From positions 1-21,765 of the forward strand of contig DATDCY010000249.1 of assembly GCA_036524115.1 (NCBI GenBank): a DNA stretch of 21,765 bases, read 5' to 3'. Origin of the DNA: a bacterium (GTDB lineage: Bacteria > JAUVQV01 > DATDCY01). This document shows, in pieces, positions 7,590 to 14,654 of this stretch. A program made the position numbers and the translations under genes. Below the pieces are notes generated by a model. It did not search any database. It was given only the letters and a program-made list of their open reading frames with translations, and was not told where the DNA came from. How positions within the stretch are numbered: the stretch's first letter is position 1; every line of letters begins with the position of its first letter.

Positions 7590-7705
7590 CTCCGTCTCCT
7601 TTCCCGCCGCGCCTCATCCGACACGGCCTCACCGTCATCGGCGCCGCCAACCGCTCCGGGGCGCCCCTGATCCGGCAAGGTAGGCCGGGCGCCGCAAATT
7701 CACAT

Positions 7706-7719
7706 GGGGTGATTGCCTG
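7706..7719. promoter_or_regulatory. GGGGTGATCACCCC-like site, copy 2 (imperfect right half)
   Basis: GGGGTGATTGCCTG has a perfect left half-site and a degenerate right half. On the minus strand TACCTT (7682-7677) lies 23 bp away, so it is placed to activate the CBS gene. The flanking CAT on the left matches the other copies. Confidence 0.45.
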
Positions 7720-7739
7720 AGGCGAAATCCTTGAAAAAT

Positions 7740-7753
7740 GGGGTGAAAACCGA
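7740..7753. promoter_or_regulatory. GGGGTGATCACCCC-like site, copy 3 (half-site)
   Basis: GGGGTGAAAACCGA matches the left half-site exactly and the right half poorly. TAATCT (7776-7781) starts 22 bp after it on the plus strand and there is no recognisable -35 hexamer, so an activator here would replace the -35 contact at the PAS gene promoter. It lies 34 bp from copy 2. Confidence 0.45.
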
Positions 7754-7860
7754 CTCGTGGCGGACCGGCGCGCGCGCTAATCTTTCTCCCGTCGGAACGA
7801 TGATTCGAGGTCGCTCCGGCGCGGAGTGCACACGAGGCTGGTTGCGAGAGGAGGACGCCG

Positions 7861-8304
7861 GTGAAGATGGTTGGGAACTCGTTCCACTTTCCCGAGACAA
7901 ACGACAGCGACGTGCGGGACCCGTTCTCCGGGCTGCCGGTGGCGGTGCATGTCATGACCGAGGACGGCCGGATCGTCATGGCCAACAAGGCCTTCCAGCG
8001 GCTCTTCGGGGCGAAGCGGGACGAGGTGATCGGCAAGCACGTGGCGGTCCTCAACAACGATTCCGTCGCGGCCAACCTGCGCCTGCTCGACCGGATGCGC
8101 TCGGAGATCGGCTCGGCCGGCTATTGGCGCGGGACCATCGTGAACCGGCGCTTCGACGGCACGCTCTTCTCGGCGCGCGCCGACGTGCGCCCCTTCGGCG
8201 CGGAAGGCCGCCGCTACCTCGTCTGCTTCCAGGAGCAGCTGCTTTCGGAGCACGAGGTGCGGGTCCCGTGCCGCGCGCCCGCCTTCGCCGCGGTACCGGC
8301 ATGA
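7861..8304 (+). CDS. stand-alone PAS-domain protein
   Basis: A 147-residue protein consisting of one PAS domain (about residues 20-130): PVAVHVMTEDGRIVMANKAF, then LFGAKRDEVIGKH, then a GTIVNRRFDGTLF strand typical of the PAS beta-sheet, ending LVCFQEQLLSE. A short Ala/Pro-rich tail follows; there is no output domain. The GTG at 7861 has GAGAGGAGG six bases upstream; an ATG six bases later is a weaker choice. Such single PAS proteins can act as ligand or redox sensors that signal to a partner. The nearest plausible partners are the response regulator just downstream and its convergent kinase, which itself has a PAS domain. A strong hairpin separates it from the regulator gene, so the two are probably expressed independently. 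Confidence 0.85.
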   Translation: MKMVGNSFHFPETNDSDVRDPFSGLPVAVHVMTEDGRIVMANKAFQRLFGAKRDEVIGKHVAVLNNDSVAANLRLLDRMRSEIGSAGYWRGTIVNRRFDGTLFSARADVRPFGAEGRRYLVCFQEQLLSEHEVRVPCRAPAFAAVPA

Positions 8305-8332
8305 TCACGATCCATTAGCCCCCCCCGCGCGT

Positions 8333-8374
8333 GAGGCGGTCCCGCGGGCGCAGCAGCGCCCGTGGGGCCGCCTC
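8333..8374 (+). terminator. 19-bp stem hairpin after the PAS gene
   Basis: 8333-8351 pairs with 8356-8374 over 19 positions, with two G-U type pairs as the only departures, around the loop AGCA. It begins 28 bases after the PAS stop. No T-tract follows. The rest of the gap to the response regulator start holds the promoter at 8504-8532. Confidence 0.6.
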
Positions 8375-8503
8375 GAGCGCGATGATGCGCATCCCTCCCT
8401 GAGCCTTCGCGGACCGCCAATTGAGGTCAACACCGCATACCCTCCTGAGCTGCGCCGCGTTACCATTTTGATTGGAATTGGGCAGGGCTGGCCCCCGGGG
8501 AGT

Positions 8504-8532
8504 TTGACGGTCCCTCATGGTGCGGCTACGAT
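8504..8532 (+). promoter_or_regulatory. sigma70-like promoter of the response regulator gene
   Basis: TTGACG (8504-8509) and TACGAT (8527-8532) are separated by exactly 17 bp, the best housekeeping-type promoter seen in the window. The -10 hexamer covers the ATG at 8531, which argues against that ATG as the start of the regulator and favours the GTG at 8585, about 46 bases after the predicted transcription start. Confidence 0.55.
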
Positions 8533-8584
8533 GAATGAGACCAACGCCCACCGCGGCGGTCCCGCGGCGGGAGGAAGGGGGACG

Positions 8585-9274
8585 GTGCCGCCCACGTCCA
8601 TGACGTCCTGCCGGCGACGCGTGGTGATCGCGGAGGACCACACGATCGTCCGCGAGGGACTCCGCGCGCTGCTCTCCGGCTGCCCGGACTTCGAGGTGGT
8701 CGGGGAGGCCGGCGACGGCCTGGAGGCGGTGCGACTGGCCACGCGGCTGCAGCCGGACCTCGTCCTCATCGACCTCGCGATGCCCCGGATGACGGGCCTC
8801 GAGGCGATCCGGGAGATCACCTCGAGCTGCCCCCGCACGCGCATCGTGGCGCTGACGATGCGCACCGACGAGACCGCGTTCCTCGGGGCCATGCGCGGCG
8901 GCGCCAAGGGCTACATCCTCAAGGACACCTGTTGCCCCGACCTGCTGGCGGCGCTGCGGGAAGTCATGCTCGGCAAGACGTACCTCAGCCCCCAGCTCCC
9001 CGAGGCGCTCCTCGAGGCCTACGCCGCCGGCAAGCGCGAGGGGCGGACGGCGGACGAGACCAAGGGCGTCTGGGAGAGCCTCACGGCGCGCGAGCGCCAG
9101 GTCCTGAAGATGGTCGCCGAGGGCGGGACGAACCGCACGATCGCCGCCGCGCTGTGCATCAGCGCCAAGACGGTCGATCGCCACCGGACCTCCGTGATGA
9201 GCAAGCTGGGCCTGCACTCCACGTCGGCCCTGACGCTCTACGCGGTCAAGCAGGGCCTCGTGCAGCAGGACTAG
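8585..9274 (+). CDS. NarL/FixJ-family response regulator
   Basis: A 229-residue two-domain regulator. The receiver domain shows the acidic pair E-D in VVIAEDHTIVREGL, phospho-acceptor Asp63 in LVLIDLAMPRMTG, a Thr in VALTMRT and Lys113 in YILKD. The C-terminal LuxR-type helix-turn-helix runs from LTARERQVLKMVAEG to KTVDRHRTSVMSKLGL. Phosphorylation should allow it to bind DNA as a dimer. I start it at the GTG at 8585, preceded by GGAGGAAGGGGG; the earlier ATG at 8531 lies in the predicted -10 box and would add a low-complexity tail. Its stop shares a CTAG with the stop of the kinase on the other strand. It is the most likely candidate to bind the palindromic sites in the four divergent regions, an inference from location and family. 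Confidence 0.92.
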   Translation: MPPTSMTSCRRRVVIAEDHTIVREGLRALLSGCPDFEVVGEAGDGLEAVRLATRLQPDLVLIDLAMPRMTGLEAIREITSSCPRTRIVALTMRTDETAFLGAMRGGAKGYILKDTCCPDLLAALREVMLGKTYLSPQLPEALLEAYAAGKREGRTADETKGVWESLTARERQVLKMVAEGGTNRTIAAALCISAKTVDRHRTSVMSKLGLHSTSALTLYAVKQGLVQQD

Positions 9275-10980
9275 GCGGCCCGGCCGCCCGGCGCGAAGGT
9301 CATCGTCACGAGGGTGCCCCGGTCCGGGGCGCTGCGCACTTCCATCGCCCCGCCGAGGTTCTCCATCCGCTGTCGAATGCGCGAAAGGCCCCCTCCGACG
9401 CCCGCCGCGGCCGGCTCGAAGCCGCGTCCGCGGTCCCGGACGGCGACCCGCAGCCTGCCCCCTGGCGCCCGCATGATGCGCACGTCTGCCTCCCGGGCGC
9501 CGGCGTGCCTCACCACGTTTCGCAGCAACTCGCGCACGGACTCGAAGACCAGCCGCCGCACCCTCTCGTCCGCGATCTCCGCCTCCCGGCTCTCCTCGAT
9601 GTGGACGGCCAGCCCGTGCTCCTCGCGGAGGCGCTGCTTGAGCCAGGCGAGCGCGGTGCCGAGGCCGGCAGCGAAGAGCGCGGGGGGGCAGAGGTCGGCC
9701 GCGAGCGAGCGCGAGGCCTTGAGCGCGGCGGCGATCCCCGCCTCCACGGTGTCGAGCTCCGGCGCTCCGTCCCCCTCCCCGCCGCGGAGCTGGACGACGC
9801 CGAGGGCGAGCTTCGCGCCCACCAGCAGCTGCTGGAGATTGTCGTGGAGGTACTCCGCGAGGTGCCGGCGCTCGCGCTGCTCGAGGTTCGCGAGATCGGC
9901 CGTGAGCGCGCGCAGCTGCTCCGTGCGCTCTTCGACGCGCCGCTCCAGCTCCGCGTTGGCGCGCGCGACCGCGTCCATCGCCCGCCGGCGCTCCAGCGCC
10001 ACCGCCACGAGGTCCGTGACCGCCTTCATCAGCGCCAGGTCCTCCGCCCCGAAGCGCTCCCGCGTGCGCGAGCCGAACGAGAGCGTGCCGATGACCTCGC
10101 CGCCGGCGCCGCGGATCGGGTGGCAGGCGTAGGCGCGGATCCCCCAGGAGCCCACGAGCGCCGTGCGCTCGTCCGGGTTCTCGGGGATGTTCTCGGCGAC
10201 GATGCGCTCGCCGTCGCGCGCGACGCAGCCGCAAACCGCCGTCCCGTAGTCCAGCCAGGACACGGAGGCGGCCCGCGCCCGCGAGACGCCGGCGTAGCCG
10301 TTGAGCCGCAGCCGCCCGCTGGCCGGGTCGGCGAGGAAGTTGAAGAAGACCTGGCAGCCGAGGTGCGAAAGGGCCTGCGCGCACAGCCCCTGCACCGCCG
10401 CCTCCGGATCGGGCGCGGCGAGCAGCCTGCCGGCGGTCGCCGCGAGCAGCTCGTAGCGCCCCACCGCCCGGTCGAGGGCGGCCTCCGCGCGCTTGCGGCC
10501 GCTGATGTCCATGATCGTGCTCGCGAAGCGGTCGCCCCCCGCCGGGAACGTCGTGATCGACTGGTAGCGGCCGGTGTACCGGGCGTACGTCTCGAAGATG
10601 AGCGGTTGCTGGGTCTCGACGACGCGCGCAAAGCGGGGCAGGTACTCAGGGATGGCGTCCGGGAAGACCTCGCCCGCGCGCCGCCCCACCACCTGCTCCG
10701 GGGCGACTCCGGTGTGGCGCGCGTAGGCCTCGTTCACTTCGAGGATGCGCCAGTCGACCGGCACGCCGGCGCCGTCGCGGACCAGCTCGTAGAGCGCGAA
10801 GCCCTCCGCCATGTTCTGGAAGAGGAGGCGATACTTCTCGTCGCCGTCGGGGCGGGCGTCGACTGCCGGCGCGCGCTCGCCAATGCGGAACGCCGGGACG
10901 GCGCCGCTGCTCGTCCCCGGCATCAGCCCCGCTCCGTGCGCCTCCATCTCCGCCTCTCGAGGACCCGACGTGTCCGTCAT
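9271..10980 (-). CDS. PAS-GAF sensor histidine kinase (HisKA_3 type)
   Basis: A 569-residue soluble kinase with no membrane segment. Domains: PAS at about 48-170 (KYRLLFQNMAEGFALYELV), GAF at about 180-335 (with YGTAVCGCVARDGERIV and the loop IRAYACHPIRG), a coiled-coil to about 365, a HisKA_3 dimerisation domain with phospho-accepting His379 in EYLHDNLQQ, and an HATPase domain with the N-box ELLRNVVRHAG, DRGRGFEP and GGGLSRIRQRM. HisKA_3 kinases phosphorylate NarL-type regulators, so the converging regulator at 8585 is the natural partner. GAF cysteines could make it redox- or cofactor-sensing, which is speculation. The start is uncertain: ATG 10980 follows GCGGGGAGAC at short spacing; ATG 10947 follows GAGAGGCGGAG and loses only 11 residues. 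It is divergent from the ferritin-like gene, with a palindromic site between. Confidence 0.9.
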   Translation of the reverse strand: MTDTSGPREAEMEAHGAGLMPGTSSGAVPAFRIGERAPAVDARPDGDEKYRLLFQNMAEGFALYELVRDGAGVPVDWRILEVNEAYARHTGVAPEQVVGRRAGEVFPDAIPEYLPRFARVVETQQPLIFETYARYTGRYQSITTFPAGGDRFASTIMDISGRKRAEAALDRAVGRYELLAATAGRLLAAPDPEAAVQGLCAQALSHLGCQVFFNFLADPASGRLRLNGYAGVSRARAASVSWLDYGTAVCGCVARDGERIVAENIPENPDERTALVGSWGIRAYACHPIRGAGGEVIGTLSFGSRTRERFGAEDLALMKAVTDLVAVALERRRAMDAVARANAELERRVEERTEQLRALTADLANLEQRERRHLAEYLHDNLQQLLVGAKLALGVVQLRGGEGDGAPELDTVEAGIAAALKASRSLAADLCPPALFAAGLGTALAWLKQRLREEHGLAVHIEESREAEIADERVRRLVFESVRELLRNVVRHAGAREADVRIMRAPGGRLRVAVRDRGRGFEPAAAGVGGGLSRIRQRMENLGGAMEVRSAPDRGTLVTMTFAPGGRAA

Positions 10981-11025
10981 GTCTCCCCGCACGGCATCAT
11001 CCGCGCCGCCGGAAGCGAAGGCCAT

Positions 11026-11039
11026 TGGGTGATCGCCCC
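11026..11039. promoter_or_regulatory. GGGGTGATCACCCC-like palindromic site, copy 4
   Basis: TGGGTGATCGCCCC, flanked by AT on both sides, differs from the ideal palindrome at two positions. On the plus strand CACGAT (11061-11066) starts 21 bp after it, towards the ferritin-like gene. On the minus strand GATGAT (11001-10996) lies 24 bp away, towards the kinase gene, so one site could serve both; in that case the kinase would more likely start at 10947. Confidence 0.55.
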
Positions 11040-11126
11040 ATGGCGCGCGGCTGTTGCCAACACGATTTTGGAGCAAGGCCGGGGGGATGGCAAGGACGAC
11101 AGGACGGCGGACACAAGGAGGAGACC

Positions 11127-11579
11127 ATGGCGACGACAACGATGACAGGCAAGGAGATCCGCGCCGATCTCGTGAAGCGGATGCAGTACTGGCAGGCGAT
11201 CGAGCGAAAGTCGGTGGCCAGTGCCGGGTCGGTGCTGGAGAAGACGAACCACCCGCTGCTGCGGCTGGTGATGGAGGTCATCCGCCAGGACTCGCAGCTG
11301 CACGAGCGGGTCCAGCAGTTCATCATCGACGCGGTGGAGCGCCAGCCGGTCGCGCTCAAGCCCGAGGACATGGGCGACATCTCCGCGCTGCTGGACGCGC
11401 ACCTGCGGCTGGAAGACCAGATGGCGGACGCCGTGAACGCGACCATCGAGCACCTGCGCGGCCACAAGATGCTCGTCGAGGAGTACCTCCTGGACTTCCT
11501 GGTGCAGGACGAGCGCAAGCACGCGACGATGCTGCGGGCGCTCGACAAGGTCAAGCGCGGGCTCTACCCGTACGCCTAG
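11127..11579 (+). CDS. ferritin-like four-helix-bundle protein
   Basis: A 150-residue all-helical cytoplasmic protein. Two matching motifs, QDSQLH (residues 54-59) and QDERKH (127-132), sit on predicted helices two and four. With Glu96 (LRLEDQM), Glu109 (TIEH) and Glu26 or Glu50 they give the carboxylate/His set expected of a di-iron ferritin-like fold; only the second copy has the classic ExxH (E129-H132). The exact family is not recognised. The function could be iron or oxidant handling, but a structural helical bundle without metal is possible. The ATG at 11127 follows AAGGAGGAGACC, a strong ribosome-binding site. Palindromic site copy 4 is about 100 bp upstream. It converges on the redoxin gene with a 16-bp gap and no obvious terminator. 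Confidence 0.75.
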   Translation: MATTTMTGKEIRADLVKRMQYWQAIERKSVASAGSVLEKTNHPLLRLVMEVIRQDSQLHERVQQFIIDAVERQPVALKPEDMGDISALLDAHLRLEDQMADAVNATIEHLRGHKMLVEEYLLDFLVQDERKHATMLRALDKVKRGLYPYA

Positions 11580-11595
11580 CGGCGGCGACCGCGCG

Positions 11596-12177
11596 TCAGG
11601 GCCGCGGCGCCGGCGGGCCGACCTGCGCCGCGAGCGCCTCGATGCGCCCCGGCAGTGCCGGATCGCGCAGCGGCGCCACCCCCTGCAGGACCTCCTGGAC
11701 CGTGAAATCGGGGCCGAGCAGGATGCTCGTCGGCGTCTCCCGCACGAAGAAACTGCGGCCCGCCGCACCAGTCCGGTCGACGAGGACCCGCTGGCCGGCG
11801 CTGCAGTTCTTCAGCAGCCCCGCGTACCCGTTGCGCGCCAGCGCCTCGGGAACCTCCATGCACACGGAGAGCACCGCCAGCCGCGCGGTCCCCACCCGCT
11901 GGAAGAGCGCCTCGAAGGCGTTGACGGGCTCGAAGCAGGTGTCCGCGTAACACGAGATGAACGACAGCAGGACCGCGCGGCCGCGGAAGTCGCTCAGGCT
12001 CACCGGGCGCCCGGCCGTGTCGGGCAGCGTGAAGTCGGGCGGGGCGGCGCCCTGCACCAGCGGCCGGTACGTGTCCTGGGCGACCGCCAGCGCGGGCGCG
12101 GCCAGCACCGTGACAACAAGCAGCGCCGCGACCGCGCGGCCGGCGCCTCCCCATCGGCGTGCTTCGTCGGTCTTCAT
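11596..12177 (-). CDS. exported redoxin (thioredoxin-fold) protein
   Basis: A 193-residue protein with a signal peptide (about residues 1-34, ending ALAVAQ). The mature part is a thioredoxin-fold redoxin of the AhpC/TSA or TlpA group: PPDFTLPDTAGRPVSLSDFRG followed by the strand AVLLSFISC, and ETPTSILLGPDF near the end with the cis-Pro region (TPTS). The active-site region is unusual: Cys76 and Cys81 (CYADTC) are separated by four residues rather than the CXXC of TlpA or CXXXC of SCO proteins, and Cys106 and Cys125 are also present. Periplasmic roles such as disulfide or heme-site reduction for the cytochrome gene 48 bases upstream are plausible. The start has AAGGAGG at good spacing. It is the last gene of the minus-strand cluster. 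Confidence 0.82.
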   Translation of the reverse strand: MKTDEARRWGGAGRAVAALLVVTVLAAPALAVAQDTYRPLVQGAAPPDFTLPDTAGRPVSLSDFRGRAVLLSFISCYADTCFEPVNAFEALFQRVGTARLAVLSVCMEVPEALARNGYAGLLKNCSAGQRVLVDRTGAAGRSFFVRETPTSILLGPDFTVQEVLQGVAPLRDPALPGRIEALAAQVGPPAPRP

Positions 12178-12225
12178 CGTTCGCCTCCTTCGTTCGCCAT
12201 TCCGCGGCCGGAAGCCCGCGCCGCG

Positions 12226-14652
12226 CTAGTCCCACCCCGCCAGCACCGTCGAGCGCGCCCGGTCGTAGGGGTGACGCGCCAGCAGTTCGGCCAACGGGAG
12301 CTTCTCGTCGCCGTCGCGCATGGCGTGCAGCAGCACGACCGCGGCCCAGTAGTCCTGCGCGTAGCCGGTGCCCTCGAGCTGCACCGGCACGCCGCGGGCG
12401 TTCACGCGGTGGCAGGCGGCGCAGGTCACGGGCCCCGCGTAGACGCCGTCGGGACTGAACTGCAGCGCCTGCTCGTGGGTCGTGAGGTCGACGCTGCGGT
12501 CGGGGCCATCGAACCGCACGGGGTAAAGCCCGTGGACCGACTCGTGGCAGCTCTGGCAGGCGAGCGCCCCGTGCGCCTTCGAGTACCGGTAGAGCGCGTA
12601 CTTGCGCGGCTGGTCGACGGGGAAGTACCGGCCGCCGGCGCTCTCGACGAACGGCGGCAGGTGGCAGTCCGCGCAGTGCGGCTCTGCCGGCGAGAGCCAC
12701 CAGTCGCTCCCGCCGGAGACGGCCTCGTAGGGGACGGGCTCGCCCTCGGCCGCGTTCCAGGGCAGCAGCGCCGCCGCCCCCGCGGCGTCCCTGGCGGCCC
12801 GCACGAGCGTCGCGCCGGCGTGCCGCTCGTAGTGCGCGCGCAGGGGCTCGCCTTCGGCGCCCACCACCGGGTCGGCGAGGGTGCGACGGAAACGCGACTC
12901 GTCGCCGCCGGCCAGCGCGCCGACGAGCGCCGCGACTGGTCCGTCCCGCAGGGTCGCGCCCCGCTGGGCCGCGGCGTCCTCGAGGTCGTCGGCCCGATAC
13001 AGCGCCTGCGCCAGCGGCGAGTGGCAGTTGGTGCAGTACAGGCCGCGCAGCTCGGTGACGCTCGCGCCGCTCTCGTCCTTGAGGCTCACCTCGCGCAGGT
13101 ACCACTTCCCCAGCGGGTTGAGGAAGAAGGGAGGGCGCGCCTGGGGATTGGCGTGCGCGTCCCGGCGCAGGTAGCAGCCGCCGCCGCCCGCGCGAACGTC
13201 GCCGTCGCTGAACCGCGGGTTGCCCGCGGCGTCGATCACCCGGTACGGGTTCGCCGCGAGGTCGTTCATCGCCTCGGGCTGCCAGTGGGTCGGGTGGCAG
13301 GCCTGACAGCTCTGCGTCCTGCCCGCCCGGTCCGGCATGGGGATGTCCAGCGCGTGGGTCATGTGGATCGCCTCGGTCAGCGGCCGCGCCTTCACCGCGG
13401 GGTAGCCGGTCGCCCGCGGACGCGGCTCCTCCAGGTTCCCCGAGATATTGTCGCCGTGGCAGTCGGCGCAGTTGACCGGGCCCACGGCGCCCAGCCTGTC
13501 CGAGGATGCCGCGGCGTCGTACGCCCGGAGAAAAGCGGTGCCGTGATGGCGGTCGTGCAGCTCCAGGACGTTGATCGCCGCCTGGTACTGCCGCGCCATG
13601 AACTCCGAGACGTCCGGATAGCCCGCCTTCCAGTAGGCGTATTCCCGGTCGAAGAGCGAGAGCCCCTCGCCGCGCGAGCGCGCCGCGGCGGGGCCGGCCC
13701 CGGCGTGGCAGAGGTAGCACTCCGGGAAGTCGACGGGGTTGGTCCCGAAGAAGGAGACGGGCCGGCCCCCCGAGGGCACCGGCGCGCCGTCGGCGCCCAC
13801 GAGGCTCACCACCGAGCGCTGGTAGGGCTGGAAGTCGCGCTCGGTGACGCTGCGGATGCTGCCCCGGCGGCGCGAGTCGTTGAACGCGGTCAGCGGCAGC
13901 CCCAGCGCGTCCCAGAGGTTGGCGGCCGTGAGCGTCAGGCGCACGTTGCGCACGGAGGGGAGGAGCGAGTCCGTGAAGACGACGTTGCCCCCGGCGTCGC
14001 CCGCGTACGCGAGGCGGCCGCCGGCGAGGCTCATTCCCGAGGGGCCGGCGTCGACCGGCACCTGGAGCTGGACGCCGATGCGCTTGCGGGCCTCGGGGCG
14101 CCAGTCCGGCGGCAGCGTCCCGGCGAGGTCCCGGTAGATGAACAGGTGCGACCAGACGTAGTTGGCCATCGAGTCGCCGGGATTCCCCGCCCCGCCGTTG
14201 CCGTCCACGTCCTTTGCCGCGCCCCAGTAGCGCATCTTGTTGCCCTCGCTGTAGCTGTTGTCGGCCACGGCGTAGGCCAGCCCAAGCCCGTCCGCGGGCG
14301 TGAGCAGCCGCGGCAGGCCGCCGTCGCGCGCGGTGCGCAGCGCCTGCGCCTGCACGCTGTTGTAGGGGGGGATGATGCAGCAGTACGAGATGTCGAAGCC
14401 CACGCAGTGCATCCCCAGCTCGTAGTTGACGAAGATCGCGAACTCCCCCTGCGGGTCGTACGCCGGCGCTCCGGCGGCCGAAGTCACCGGCGCGAGGCGG
14501 CCGAGGGCGAACGGCGGGCCGGCGTCGGCGGACGTACCTGCGGGCGCGCCCGCGGGCGGACCGGCGGACACGCCGCCGGCCGCCAGGAGCGCCGCGAGCC
14601 ATGCGGCCGCGATCGCGCCGCGCCCCGCCAGCCGCGCGCTCATCGGCGTCAT
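12226..14652 (-). CDS. exported heptaheme cytochrome c
   Basis: An 808-residue protein with a signal peptide (about residues 1-30) and seven CXXCH heme-binding motifs: CYLCH 312, CADCH 395, CQACH 449, CTNCH 540, CADCH 660, CQSCH 699 and CAACH 744. The first 300 residues carry no heme motif but do hold Cys83, Cys91 and Cys92 (MHCVGFDISYCC). Cys493 (GGCYLRRDAH) looks like a decayed or non-heme site. I do not recognise a named enzyme family; the length and spacing suit a periplasmic or outer-surface multiheme electron-transfer protein or reductase. The ATG at 14652 follows the MoeA-like TGA by two bases, so translation is probably coupled; the ATG at 14643 is an alternative. As the only cytochrome near the molybdenum hydroxylase it is its likely electron acceptor. 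Confidence 0.9.
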   Translation of the reverse strand: MTPMSARLAGRGAIAAAWLAALLAAGGVSAGPPAGAPAGTSADAGPPFALGRLAPVTSAAGAPAYDPQGEFAIFVNYELGMHCVGFDISYCCIIPPYNSVQAQALRTARDGGLPRLLTPADGLGLAYAVADNSYSEGNKMRYWGAAKDVDGNGGAGNPGDSMANYVWSHLFIYRDLAGTLPPDWRPEARKRIGVQLQVPVDAGPSGMSLAGGRLAYAGDAGGNVVFTDSLLPSVRNVRLTLTAANLWDALGLPLTAFNDSRRRGSIRSVTERDFQPYQRSVVSLVGADGAPVPSGGRPVSFFGTNPVDFPECYLCHAGAGPAAARSRGEGLSLFDREYAYWKAGYPDVSEFMARQYQAAINVLELHDRHHGTAFLRAYDAAASSDRLGAVGPVNCADCHGDNISGNLEEPRPRATGYPAVKARPLTEAIHMTHALDIPMPDRAGRTQSCQACHPTHWQPEAMNDLAANPYRVIDAAGNPRFSDGDVRAGGGGCYLRRDAHANPQARPPFFLNPLGKWYLREVSLKDESGASVTELRGLYCTNCHSPLAQALYRADDLEDAAAQRGATLRDGPVAALVGALAGGDESRFRRTLADPVVGAEGEPLRAHYERHAGATLVRAARDAAGAAALLPWNAAEGEPVPYEAVSGGSDWWLSPAEPHCADCHLPPFVESAGGRYFPVDQPRKYALYRYSKAHGALACQSCHESVHGLYPVRFDGPDRSVDLTTHEQALQFSPDGVYAGPVTCAACHRVNARGVPVQLEGTGYAQDYWAAVVLLHAMRDGDEKLPLAELLARHPYDRARSTVLAGWD

Positions 14653-14654
14653 GC

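Noticed and set aside
11042-11060. Possible sigma54 promoter (TGGC...TTGC) upstream of the ferritin-like gene
   Set aside because: The spacing between the GG and GC elements is 12, not the required 10.
11127-11579. Hemerythrin-like identification of the 150-residue helical protein
   Set aside because: The hemerythrin pattern (H...HxxxE...HxxxH...HxxxxD) is absent; the two QDxxxH motifs and acidic residues fit a ferritin-like bundle better.
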